Assembly: GCA_029298735.1 (NCBI GenBank)
Contig: JANSLP010000550.1
Location: 1 to 12,313, forward strand
Reading direction: 5' to 3'
DNA: 12,313 nt
From: Ophiostoma sp. CBS 140.51
Lineage: Eukaryota > Ascomycota > Sordariomycetes > Ophiostomatales > Ophiostomataceae
Shown one piece after another: positions 1 through 8,275 of this stretch. A program made the translations under genes and the position numbers. The notes below the pieces were generated by a model that was not told the DNA's origin, did not search any database, and saw only the letters and a list, made by a program, of their open reading frames with translations. Each line of letters starts with the position of its first letter. Position 1 is the first letter of the stretch.

Positions 1-1840
1 GAATATTGATATCCCCGCACGGAGTCCATGGAGATTCGCCCATGAGAAGTCGGAAATTTATATTAAAACTCCGAGACGATTTATTAAACTTACCCGAAAT
101 TCTATAGTAGTGTACGCAGTCGTAATAGTCCCTCTCTCGAGTAAGGTGCTTCTTAAAGAATACCCACTCGAAGAGGAAGAGCGAGAGAATCGCCGGAATA
201 TCGTACTCTTACTAGAAGTGCGTAAATTCTAAGATGTATTTAATACGTTAAGTGTAATAATAATTCCTTAGTCTAAGGAAACGGACTATACGATTGACCT
301 CGCCGAAAATGCGCAGCCTCCTCACGGGGCAATCTACTCGTTGTTAAAAAGAGAACTCGAAGAGCTACGTTTTTATTTAAATAACAACTTAGCGAGTGGG
401 CGTATTAAACTATCTAAAAGTCCGGTAAAGGCACCGATTCTATTTATACTAAAGAAGGACGGTACGCTTTAACTTTATATCGATTATCGAGGGCTAAATA
501 AAATCACGGTAAAGAACCGTTATACCCTGCCCTTGATCTTAGAGATCTTAGATCGGATTAATAGAGTACAGTATTTTTCGAAACTTAATATTAAGAATAC
601 CTACTATAAGATCCGTATTAAGGAAAGAGATAAATAAAAGACCGCGTTTCGTACGCGATACGGGCACTACGAGTATATAGTCCTCCCGTTTAGCCTAATT
701 AACGCGCCGGCTACCTTCTAACATTATATTTATACTACGCTATAAGGTTTAATTAATATTACTTATATAGTATATATAGATAACGTACTGATTTTCTCCC
801 GTACTCGGGACGAGCACGTACGATATTTACACGAGGTACTAGAGAGACTAAGGCGAGCACAACTCTACGTTAACCCCAGTAAATACAAGTTCTTCGAGAA
901 AGAAGTAACGTTCCTCGGATTCGTCTTAACTACGGACGGAGTCCGAATAAACGAAGTAAGGATTACTATAATGTAGGAATAGCTAGAGCCGAAGTTATAT
1001 CGAGACGTCTAGGTATTCCTTGGCTTCTATAACTTTTACTAGCGATTCATTTACGCCTACTCGAAGATTGCTGCGCCTCTAAATAAAATAATAAAGGGGA
1101 TATAGAATAGAAAGAAGCCTGGAGTAGTCGAACTAACGACTCGATAAAGGGCCGCTTTCGAAGAACTTAAGCTCGAGTTCCGAGAAGCGCCTCTCCTACG
1201 CTACTTCGATCCAGCACGGTAGTTACGCCTAGAGACGGACGCGTCGAAAGAAGCTAGTGCTAGTATTTTATTATAACTTAATAACGAGGGGAGATTTTAC
1301 TCTATTACCTTTTAGTTAAGAAAATAGAGGGGACTAGAATTAAACTATAGTACCCCGGACTAAGAAATAATAGTAATTATTAAGTGCTTTAAGCACTAGC
1401 GATAGTATCTAGATAGTAGTCGCTTAAGAGTCGAGGTATTATCGGACCACGTTAATCTAAGAGCGTTTATAAATTAATAAAAGTTAAATAGCCGATAAGT
1501 ATAATAGTATATATTCCTTATACCTTTTAATTTCGAAATTAAGCATTAGGCGGGTAAGCGAAACCCCGCTAATACGCCGTCGAGACGCCCTGACTATAAA
1601 GCTACGTTAGAGGAGCTTGTTAACTAAGCCCTGTTACCTACGCTGGCGTAACGGCTGATTACGGCTCGAGAGGTGTTAATTCTAGAATAGAAGCACTAAA
1701 TGACTATAAAATCTAGTTAGAGGGAAAAGATCGCGCCTTCTAGTTAATAGCTCGGCGAGAAGCCCTTATAGGTCTAATAGATTTAAGCGTACCCTTATAT
1801 AAGGAAGGCTCGAGCGGGGAGCTCTGGAGCCTCGTCGATA
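1..1840 (+). mobile_element. RIP-mutated Ty3/Gypsy retrotransposon relic (pol: reverse transcriptase and RNase H)
   Basis: Frame 2 (codons from position 2) reads as a fungal Ty3/Gypsy pol polyprotein once its stops are ignored. In order I see the pre-RT region TDYTIDLAENAQPPHG (about 281-329), the palm motif LKKDGT (449-466), DYRGLNKITVKNRY (about 482-520), KTAFRTRYGHYEY (about 638-676), the active-site box YIDN (773-784), LGFVLTTDGV (about 914-943), the RNase H motif TDAS (1235-1246), SDHVNLRAF (1442-1468), and a tail like AGKRNPANTPSRRPD (about 1550-1595). I count more than 30 in-frame stops, all TAA or TAG and none TGA. That is what C-to-T change on either strand makes of CAA, CAG and TGG codons, the hallmark of RIP. 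TA is abundant and CA/TG scarce, while CG remains common. The second catalytic Asp of YxDD is Asn. Gag and protease would lie left of the window. Integrase and LTRs are not seen, so the copy is dead and truncated. The right border is set by the change in composition and is uncertain by some tens of bases. Confidence 0.96.
773..784 (+). other. Reverse transcriptase active-site box, mutated (YIDD to YIDN)
   Basis: The codons TAT ATA GAT AAC stand where Ty3/Gypsy reverse transcriptases carry the YxDD metal-binding box; the flanks read IV before and VLIFS after, as in intact elements. The second aspartate is replaced by asparagine through one G-to-A change. That alone would abolish polymerase activity, apart from the stop codons elsewhere in the copy. 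Confidence 0.85.
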
Positions 1841-1858
1841 TATCGCAACCTGGCAGCA

Positions 1859-2113
1859 ATGACGGGACAGCATTATTTCAGTGCCGAGGCCAAGATGGTG
1901 GCACAGGGCGAGGAGACGGAAGAAGAGAGGGCGGACTTTGATGGCAATACAAAGGCGCCTGCAAGGTCGACGTCGAAGAAAGGCAACGACCCCCCAAAAG
2001 TGTGGCAGGCTTCGAATGTGCGTATGGAAGAAGAGCGTTTCCTGGCGTTGGTGGACGTGGCTATCAAGTCTGTCTATAACGAGGGTCTGAGGAACAAGCA
2101 TGTCGTGGAGTAA
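1859..2113 (+). CDS. Unrecognised 84-aa ORF next to the retrotransposon relic
   Basis: This ORF encodes 84 residues, starts at an ATG in a reasonable context (GCAGCAATGAC) and ends in TAA. I do not recognise the product. It is hydrophilic and charged, with an acidic stretch (EETEEE) near residues 19-24, a basic Ser/Lys-rich stretch in the middle and a helix-like end (RFLALVDVAIKSVYNEGL). There is no signal peptide or membrane segment. The sequence has ordinary composition with no RIP signature, unlike the element immediately before it. It lies in the same frame as the pol relic, and the frame is open upstream to about 1788. It could be the 3' remnant of a gene interrupted by the element, a fragment of another element, or a chance ORF. 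Confidence 0.3.
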   Translation: MTGQHYFSAEAKMVAQGEETEEERADFDGNTKAPARSTSKKGNDPPKVWQASNVRMEEERFLALVDVAIKSVYNEGLRNKHVVE

Positions 2114-2138
2114 ATAGACCGTACGACGTGTACATAAA

Positions 2139-2154
2139 TTTATTCTATTTTATT
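2139..2154 (-). terminator. Candidate polyadenylation signals for the RCC1 relic
   Basis: Two AATAAA hexamers read on the minus strand (TTTATT at 2139-2144 and 2149-2154 on the plus strand) in an AT-rich run about 140-150 nt beyond the stop of the RCC1 relic. Position and sequence fit a fungal 3'-end signal, but AT-rich DNA makes such hexamers easily by chance. Confidence 0.3.
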
Positions 2155-2291
2155 TTTCTATCTTCTTTCGTTTACTCATGTGGCCCCCATCCATTCTACA
2201 AGATGCAACGTCCTCGGCCCATTTGTAAGGCGCGTCAAAGACATCGTGGATCTTGGCAACACCCCGTATTAGTGGCCAACTTACAGGGCTC

Positions 2292-3717
2292 TTAGCACAT
2301 CCGACTTACACGAGAAAATAAAGTAGAAAAATACATTTTAAATCCCATTTGTACATACAACACTGCAACTTTGTACACTCGATCCTTCACGCCCAGGATA
2401 ATGTGTGGTCCAGCCACAATGGAAAACTGCCCGCTGGCGCCGGCCCAAGTGATATGTCTCTTTTGATTCTGAAGTTCTTTTCCACCCACGACTTGTGTGG
2501 CCACATGAATTTCGTCTATGTCTTCGTACTCCTTCCCCAGTCCCAGCTGGCCCTGTGTATTGAACCCTGTTGAATACACAGTTCCACTTCTCGTCACAAA
2601 GATGGTATGGTCCGTTCCGCAGGCAACGTGCGCAGCAGGACCAATGGTGTCGACAACGACGGGCTGTAGGCATATGTGTAGCCTGCCACGGTCGTCGTGG
2701 CGGATGAGAGTTGGGTCGGCCAGTTCTTCAGGAGTAAAATCGACTCCCAGCTGGCCATCGTCACGTCGGCCCCAGACAAGACAAGTGCCGTCGGACGTCA
2801 CGGCGGCGGAGTGGTGGGCACCACCGGCGAGGTGGACGACGCCGCGACCACTGAGGGCCTTAATCTCGATCGGGAGGCTGACGGACGCACTGTCTCTCCC
2901 TGGCGACTTGGAGTCGCCAGCTTCACCAAAGCCGTTGAAGCCCCAGCCCCAGACGTGGCCGCGGGTGTCAATAGCAAACGAGTGGTACTCACCGGAGGTG
3001 ATTGAGACTACATTGCGTATACTGATGGGTGCCGTCTTTGTCATAGTAAAAGATCTCATCAACATTCAGAGTCTCAAACGTCCCCCATCCGTAAACTTGG
3101 CCCTTGTCGGTCAGTGCCAGACCACAACTGTCGCCTGCGGTTACCTGGACAAATGTCGTTTTCGGCGGGAAAGCACTTGGGTCGATATATATGGGCATCG
3201 GCTCCAAGGAGTTGAGGTCGCCAGAGAGGACTCGGAGTCACTCTCTGTGCCGGCATCTTTTAGAGGCGGCCGCAAGTCCGATGTTGGCCGTCCCAAGGCA
3301 CCATTGTCATTGACCCCCCAGGTCACAATATGGTTCTTGCGCGTCAATCCCTCTGTGTGCATTACACCGCAGGTCAGCTGGCCGTATTAAATGTCGGAAT
3401 GCCGGCTTGCCGGGGACCGCCAGCGGACGACAGAAACAGATTGAGCTGGGGAACAGTCGCTTCCGTGCGCCTAGGTCCGGCGCCAAAGCCGAGCTCACCG
3501 TTCTCACCGTTCTCGCCTTTGCCAAAGACAAAGACATCGAGAAGTTCTGTGGGCGGTTATTGTCGGCGGTAATTCTTACTCTCTGTGTGTTCTGTGCTTT
3601 TCTTGTTGTTGCTCGTGCTGTCGCTCGTGCGGCGCGATCTGTCTTGGCTTGTTTGGCGATACTCTTGTCAACAGCCGCGCCTGCGCGGCGTCTCCGGCCA
3701 GACTTTGAAGGGGCCAT
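2292..3717 (-). pseudogene. RCC1-like Ran guanine-nucleotide exchange factor, broken copy
   Basis: RCC1 (Srm1/Prp20/Pim1 in yeasts) is a chromatin-bound seven-bladed beta-propeller that loads GTP onto Ran in the nucleus. The copy starts at an ATG at 3717 in good context, with a basic N-terminal tail (APSKSGRRRRAGAAVDKS). RCC1 motifs follow in successive frames: DVFVFGKGENGENGELGFG (about 3538-3482), CGVMHTEGL with TWGVNDNGALGR (about 3371-3291), FVQVTAGDSCGLALTDKG and YGWGTF (about 3150-3076), then VVSITSGEYHSFAIDTRG, GGAHHSAAVTSDG, ACGTDHTIFVTRSG and WAGASGQFSIVAGP in one long open stretch down to the stop at 2292. Passing from one segment to the next needs frame changes near 3544-3556, 3384-3394, 3210-3235 and 3005-3030. 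The first three each equal one missing base, and none has room or splice sites for an intron. At the last, about 60 residues (roughly one blade) expected in RCC1 are absent. The C-terminal tail after the last motif is about 35 residues of unfamiliar sequence. I infer a pseudogene whose functional parent lies elsewhere; clustered sequencing errors could explain the single-base shifts but not the missing blade. Confidence 0.88.
3490..3516 (-). repeat. Short in-frame tandem duplication inside the RCC1 relic
   Basis: The 9-nt unit GAGAACGGT occurs twice in tandem on the minus strand, followed by GAGCTCGGC. The protein therefore reads GENGENGELGFG where RCC1 proteins normally have GENGELG. It is an in-frame duplication of three codons in the first-blade loop and does not by itself break the gene. 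Confidence 0.8.
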
Positions 3718-4307
3718 GACGATGAGTACAAGTGACGACCAAGTCACTCGTTTTGTGAAAAGGTTGGGATCAAAATGCGATTTCATTTGAAATACGAACA
3801 CTCTCTTTTCCTGCCCTTTGTCGCATTGTGGACCCGTATTGGGGAGTCGTGATGCAACCTTATTTGGAGCGCGTGTCGCTCATATTGACAGAACCAAACT
3901 GACAGCGGCGGCTCGCTCCAAGATCCCCTATGGCTGTACGTCGTAGTGCTGTCAATGCTATTATGACTGTTAGTGACGATTCAGGCATGGCTTCGTCCTT
4001 TTTGTCCTATTGTCCGGTGCGCAAGACTTTGTCAACATCTACAGTTGCATCGTCATAATCGACATTCTCCGAATACAGTAACCTTACTGATTCCTCGCCT
4101 CTGTTTACGACCTCCCGCTGACGACGTCATAAGGGCATTTACGAATGAAATGTCTCGGACACGCCTTGCATCACATGTTCCCTTTCCCAGACCCAAGTGT
4201 CACCTTTGAGCTGTTACAACATTTCCAGGCTTCAAAACCTAGATCTTCAGTCAGAAATAAAATGTGGACAAAAATACAACAAATAAAAGTAATACACAAG
4301 CGAGCAG
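3718..4307. other. Intergenic: upstream flank of the RCC1 relic, no gene seen
   Basis: I find nothing here that can be supported as a gene. Open frames are short and their translations (for example a 41-codon ORF from the ATG at 3930) match no family I know. The left part would have been the promoter of the RCC1 copy, which reads leftwards from 3717. Confidence 0.5.
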
Positions 4308-4345
4308 AGGCGATACAGAGGCGATACAGAGGAAATACAGAGGCG
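4308..4345. repeat. 11-bp tandem repeat, about 3.4 copies
   Basis: The unit AGGCGATACAG occurs at 4308-4318 and 4319-4329, then as AGGAAATACAG at 4330-4340 (two changes), then as a partial AGGCG. The period of 11 is not a multiple of three, which argues against a coding role. It is a small minisatellite in gene-free DNA. Confidence 0.85.
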
Positions 4346-4394
4346 CGGGACCTACGCACGCAACTGACGTGTTTGTCTGACAGTTTAAAGGCAG

Positions 4395-4616
4395 TCAAAG
4401 AGAGAATGCAGTAAAATAGAAAGGGCAGGGAACAATACGTCGTAGTCAAAGGCAGTGAAAGACGCGCAGGAAAAGGCAGCAGTTTACGGGGGTCTCGATG
4501 CAGGGAGATGGCAAAGAATCAACAGAGGAATCAAAGAGAGCGACGGAGTCAAAAGACTCAACGGCGGTGCCGGGTTAACACGAGACAGCAGAAGGCCGCG
4601 GAAGAATCAAAGAGAG
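4395..4616. repeat. Dispersed direct repeats of TCAAAGAGAG in purine-rich DNA
   Basis: The decamer TCAAAGAGAG occurs at 4395-4404, 4531-4540 and 4607-4616; the last two share the longer core GAATCAAAGAGAG. Related pieces (TCAAAGGCAG, TCAAAAGACTCAA, TCAAAGACC) lie between and after them. The plus strand is strongly purine-rich here, so the minus strand is CT-rich as in many fungal promoters and leaders. They could be factor-binding sites or decayed simple sequence; no gene with this region as its promoter is visible. Confidence 0.5.
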
Positions 4617-5640
4617 TAAGAAGGAAGAAAGAACCAACTCAAAGACCCTTTGACAGAGACAATGGATGACATGGACATGGGCTGTGGATTTGGCTGATCT
4701 GATGGGCGAAGGAAAATAAGGAAAATAGGATGGGCGCCGGGGGCGGTGCAGCTCACGCCGACTTTTTTTCACGAGGACGCAGATTTTTCGCGCCTCGTCT
4801 ACGCTTTTAAAATCTTTTCTCGCTTTCTTTATGTTCTTGTCTCGCTTCGATTGTGCAATTATTCTCATAATCGGCTGTCAACAGAATGTGCTGCGCCGGC
4901 AGGCTTGGGCTGGCATGCAGAGTGGCCCGCCTGTTGAGGCCTTTGACCTATTCAGGGGCCGTCGTGCGAGAATAAAGTGTGAGCGCCCGGCTGTTGGGCG
5001 GGCCGTGGTGGCTTACTGCGAATTGGCTTAAAGTGAATGGACCCTGGCTTGCTGAGCTTTTTGGCCCTGGCTCCTGGGCTCTGGGTTAGGCGCACTCGAT
5101 GGGGTGGCGGAGCAGCCCAAATTTTGCCTTTTTACGTGGTGACAGTAGCCAATCCACCAATCCCAGACGGTCGCAGCTCTTCTTCGACCACTCTCAGCCA
5201 ATCATTATCGACGGCCACGCTGCAAAGGTGCAGGACTTCGCCCGATGGCGACCGGAGCAGATGGATTCAAGAAGGAACAGGAAAGACGATAGGAAGGAGG
5301 AGAGAAAAAGAAAAGGATGAAGGCGAGGAAAGAACAACGTGCACCCCCATGTCCTCATGTCCTCCCACACACACCTCTCTTTTACATTTTTGGTGCACCT
5401 TGGGGAAGGAACGAAGGGGACTTGAACGGACTGGCGCTAGCGGGGTGCGGGACGAGTGCAAGGAACAGGAAATCCCACACCACAAAAGGCCGCGAACCAA
5501 GACGCTAAGCACGCCTAAAGCGGTCAAGAAGGCCTGCCGTCTGCCTGTAACCACGCCCCTCTGTTTTACCGTAAGATACATTCGTACCTTCCGTCAGAGG
5601 CGCCAGGCCACCATCGCCCCCAAGAGCCGTGAAAATTAAG
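4617..5640. other. Intergenic, no convincing gene
   Basis: The longest open frame is 200 codons (5037-5639, plus), but its translation is a low-complexity mixture of Arg, Lys, Ser, Thr and Pro with no domain, and it overlaps other equally featureless frames. I see GC-rich stretches around 4890-5090 and purine-rich DNA around 5260-5340. The area is probably the far upstream region of the IPMK gene. Confidence 0.45.
5150..5205 (+). promoter_or_regulatory. Two CCAAT boxes
   Basis: CCAATCC (near 5150, followed by another CCAATCC a few bases on) and CCAATCA (near 5199) match the core bound by the fungal CCAAT-binding (HAP/CBC) complex; CCAATCA is the preferred form. They lie about 930-980 nt before the IPMK start codon, which is far for a fungal promoter, so their target is uncertain. 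Confidence 0.3.
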
Positions 5641-6133
5641 AAAGAACCACCCAACTCGAAAGTCGAAACGCACCTGCACAAAGAAACCCAATTATTTATA
5701 TCACGAACGCGACCACCCACAAACACACCACAGGATTCCATTGTCACCACGTATAAAGTGCAACCATCGAGCCCTGCCGCATACGACTTACACAAGCTTC
5801 TTTGATCGACCGTCAATATATCTTAGCTGCTCGCGCCCCCTCCGATCCATGCCAGTCCGAATGTCGCCCACCGCTCCTCTCGAATTGCCATTTCCATTAT
5901 TCGCATCGACTTTCACTTCGACTTTGACTTCGACATCAACACCCACAGACCGCGCGCAGTGACTCCCTATGCGACAAGCCGACTCCGAGCACTACTTATC
6001 ATCCATCACGAACTGACTCGAACCCTGAGCCTTTGCGCGCGACCCATCACCGCCGCTCCATCCCGACGCGCCTCGTCGGCCTATTGGGCTCCAACCACTT
6101 CTCCCACATCCCACACAACCATATCCACGAACC
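5641..6133 (+). promoter_or_regulatory. Probable promoter and 5' leader of the IPMK gene
   Basis: This stretch precedes the kinase start codon. TATA-like sequences occur at about 5695-5702 (TTTATATC) and 5752-5757 (TATAAA). From about 5870 the plus strand becomes rich in C and T, with a short repeat built on ACTTCGACTTTG (about 5910-5935), the usual look of a fungal leader. The transcription start cannot be fixed from sequence. If it lies near 5790-5830, the leader carries one upstream ORF (listed separately). Confidence 0.5.
5849..5962 (+). other. Upstream ORF of 37 codons in the IPMK leader
   Basis: An ATG at 5849 (context GATCCATGCC) opens a reading frame of 37 residues ending in TGA at 5960-5962, about 170 nt before the kinase ATG. 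The peptide is Ser/Thr/Pro-rich (MPVRMSPTAPLELP, then TSTLTSTSTPT) and probably has no function of its own. If it is in the transcript it would lower or condition translation of the kinase. That is inference, since the transcription start is unknown. Confidence 0.35.
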
Positions 6134-7657
6134 ATGGCACCCCCAAAAGATTTGCCTAAAGTGTCTGAGCTGCACGCATATAACAACGCTGTAGCGGGAC
6201 AGTAAGTTCTTTTGTCCTTGTCATTCGAATTTGTTCCTCACTGACTTTGTAGCGCCGGCACTCTCTCCGATGCCGACGGCGGCCTCTTCATCAAACCCTG
6301 CGTCCAGGCCGAAATCGATTTCTACAAGGAGGTCTTTGAGGGTGATCATGAAGACCTCGCAAGTATCATGCCCGTCTACATGGGCTCGCTGATGCTCAAC
6401 GAGACGACAGACGAAGCTGCCGCGGCGGTTGCGGCCGCAGGCGGTGTCGTGTCGGCAGAAGTCACCCAGGCCATCTCCAGCCTGGACACACAGTCACAAC
6501 AGTCCTCATTACCAGTCGTTGTATCGCCGCCGGCCGCTGACGCACCATCAACAACCACCGCCACCGCCACCGCCTCCACCCCAGCCGCTGGCGCGGCTTC
6601 GGCAGAGGCTCCGGTAGAGGCACTGGTGGACAACGTCACTTGGGTCCCCCGCGGCTCCGCCTCCATCAAAACCGACCGCGCCGTCGTCCTCGACAATGCC
6701 ACCCAGGGCTACAAGAAACCCAACATTTTAGACGTCAAACTCGGCCGCCGTTTGTGGGGGGACACCGCGCCCAAGGAAAAGCAAAAGCGCATGGATGATG
6801 TCTGCAAGTCGACAACACACGCCAAGTACGCGTTCCGCATCTCCGGCATGCGCGTCTACCAGGGTCAGGAGGCCGCGGCCGCCTCGCCCGATCCAACCGA
6901 CGACGGCGCGGGCTACCGTGTCTACGACAAGGACTATGGCCGCAAGGATATTAACGATGATAACGTTGTCGAAGCGTTCCGCGAGTTTCTGTTCAACGAA
7001 AAGGCTGGTGTCGACGAGGAGCACAGCCGTGCCATGGCGGAAGCGTTCAAGGCCGAGCTGGAGCACGTATACGATGTCCTCGAAAAGGAGCGCACGCGCA
7101 TGTACTCGAGCTCACTGCTGTTTGTCTACGAGGGCGACGGGCCGACACTGCAGGCGGCTATCGCGGAAGCCAATGCACGGGCCACTGCACGCGAGCGTAC
7201 CACGGTGTCGCCCACGCCCATCCGCGTCGTCGAGGCCGAGGCGTCGTGTGAAGAACCCGAGACGGCCGCCGCCGTCACCTTTTTGGGTGTCGAAAGTGCA
7301 CACGTCGAGGTTGACCTGGAACAGCGTTCCCGTTCCCGTCGTGAAGTGCTCGGCAAGGCCGCTGACCGCTCGTCAAGTCGGACCGATAGTGGCATTGTCA
7401 TTGACGACGACGATATGGAGGAGGCAGACCTCAACTTGACGGAGGTGGACTTTTCGTTTGGCGACGATGTTGATATCGACATTCTCGGCGACGACGACGA
7501 CAGCGAAGATGAAGAGGATAAGGCACCCCCAATTTATGGCCTCCGCCTCATCGACTTTGCCCACGCCAAGTTTGTCCCGCGCGAAGCCGGGCCCGACAAG
7601 GACTACCTGCACGGTGTGAAGAGTCTCATCAAAATCTTTGACGAGCTGGCCAAGTAA
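6134..7657 (+). CDS. Inositol polyphosphate multikinase (IPMK/Arg82 family)
   Basis: This enzyme phosphorylates Ins(1,4,5)P3 stepwise to InsP4 and InsP5, feeding InsP6 and pyrophosphate synthesis; the yeast homologue Arg82 is largely nuclear and also acts in arginine-responsive transcription. The CDS has two exons, 6134-6201 and 6253-7657, with a 51-nt intron (GTAAGT start, CTGAC branch site, GTAG end), giving 490 residues. Spliced, the N-terminus reads AGHAGTLSDADGGLFIKPC and then EIDFYKEVF, typical of fungal IPMK. The inositol phosphate-binding signature PxxxDxKxG is PNILDVKLG at residues 179-187. YSSSLLFVYEG lies near 307-317, and LIDFAHAKF (about 455-463), with the catalytic metal-binding Asp, is followed by DYLHGVKSLIKIF near the end. 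Two inserts stand out: a Ser/Thr/Ala/Pro low-complexity stretch (about 99-145) and a very acidic Asp/Glu stretch (about 402-446) just before the IDF motif. The start ATG has good context (AACCATGGC). There is no sign of damage. The family is certain; I leave the symbol blank because naming varies among fungi. Confidence 0.95.
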
Positions 7658-8125
7658 GACGCGGGCGTCTACGAGCTCGTCTCTATGTTTTTGTTTTGCT
7701 TTCGTTGATTTCTTTGCTTTTTGTTTTATTTCCTAAAAGCGGGTAGTTTCTGTTTGCACGGTCAAGGCGTTATCTCTTGTCTCATTCGTCATTTTCTTCC
7801 ATTCATTATGTTCGCTTCAACGATTCCCCTCACATCAATACACACATCAATGGAGTCTTCTTTTTCATATCTGGGCACAGTAGGGCGGGCACTTTAGAGT
7901 ACTGTGGGCACGGCTCGCTGGGGCATTTTTATATCACATCCGTTCGCTCATATCACTTTGCTTTATGCTGTTCTTTGCTTTCATATCTGGTTAATCTCAT
8001 ATATTCGGTCATGTAGACGCATGGTTTCTATCTTATCAGGTCAAAGCATATCCATATAGGGTGGACAATGAGATGCTTCCACAATACAAATTAACCTTAT
8101 GAAAACAACCAAAACCTTATCGGGA

Positions 8126-8152
8126 TGAGATGACCCTGTGGACCCCATCTCA
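8126..8152. repeat. Perfect 7-bp inverted repeat
   Basis: TGAGATG (8126-8132) is followed after 13 nt by its exact reverse complement CATCTCA (8146-8152). Its place, about 470 nt beyond the kinase stop, does not point to a clear role. It could be a factor-binding dyad or chance. Confidence 0.5.
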
Positions 8153-8225
8153 GTGACAGAACGGTGAACATTTCGCCGTCCGCCACCCCGTCAACTCCTC
8201 TCAGCTAGCCTCTCCTAGAGAGAGA

Positions 8226-8275
8226 CTCTAAAGCTGGCCGACACAGTCTCAGATGATGTCGGACTTTTGCTAGAG
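8226..8275. repeat. Imperfect long hairpin
   Basis: CCGACA (8238-8243) pairs with TGTCGG (8257-8262) around a 13-nt loop. Further out, GC (8233-8234) can pair with GC (8269-8270) and CTCTA (8226-8230) with TAGAG (8271-8275), giving about 13 base pairs broken by internal loops. A T-rich run follows. I cannot tell whether it is transcribed. Confidence 0.45.

Noticed and set aside
2518..3390. 290-codon open frame on the plus strand opposite the RCC1 relic
   Set aside because: It is the antisense shadow of the RCC1 coding strand; the RCC1 motifs on the minus strand are unmistakable and the plus-strand translation has none.
3555..3590. A possible 33-nt intron in the RCC1 copy (GTAAGA donor, CACAG acceptor on the minus strand)
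   Set aside because: It is shorter than known functional fungal introns, its removal would not change the reading frame, and it would delete the VRI segment that RCC1 proteins conserve before the first blade.
4575..4868. 97-codon minus-strand frame with a Lys/Arg-rich N-terminal half
   Set aside because: No family match from inspection, and the second half is low-complexity Ser/Leu caused by the purine-rich complementary strand.
5037..5639. 200-codon open frame on the plus strand
   Set aside because: The translation has no recognisable domain, is a patchy Arg/Lys/Ser/Thr/Pro mix, shares its span with other open frames on both strands, and lies in GC-rich DNA where long chance frames are common.
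6795..7439. 214-codon frame overlapping the IPMK gene
   Set aside because: It is a frame-shifted shadow of the kinase coding sequence, rich in Arg and Ser as expected from GC-rich codons read out of frame.
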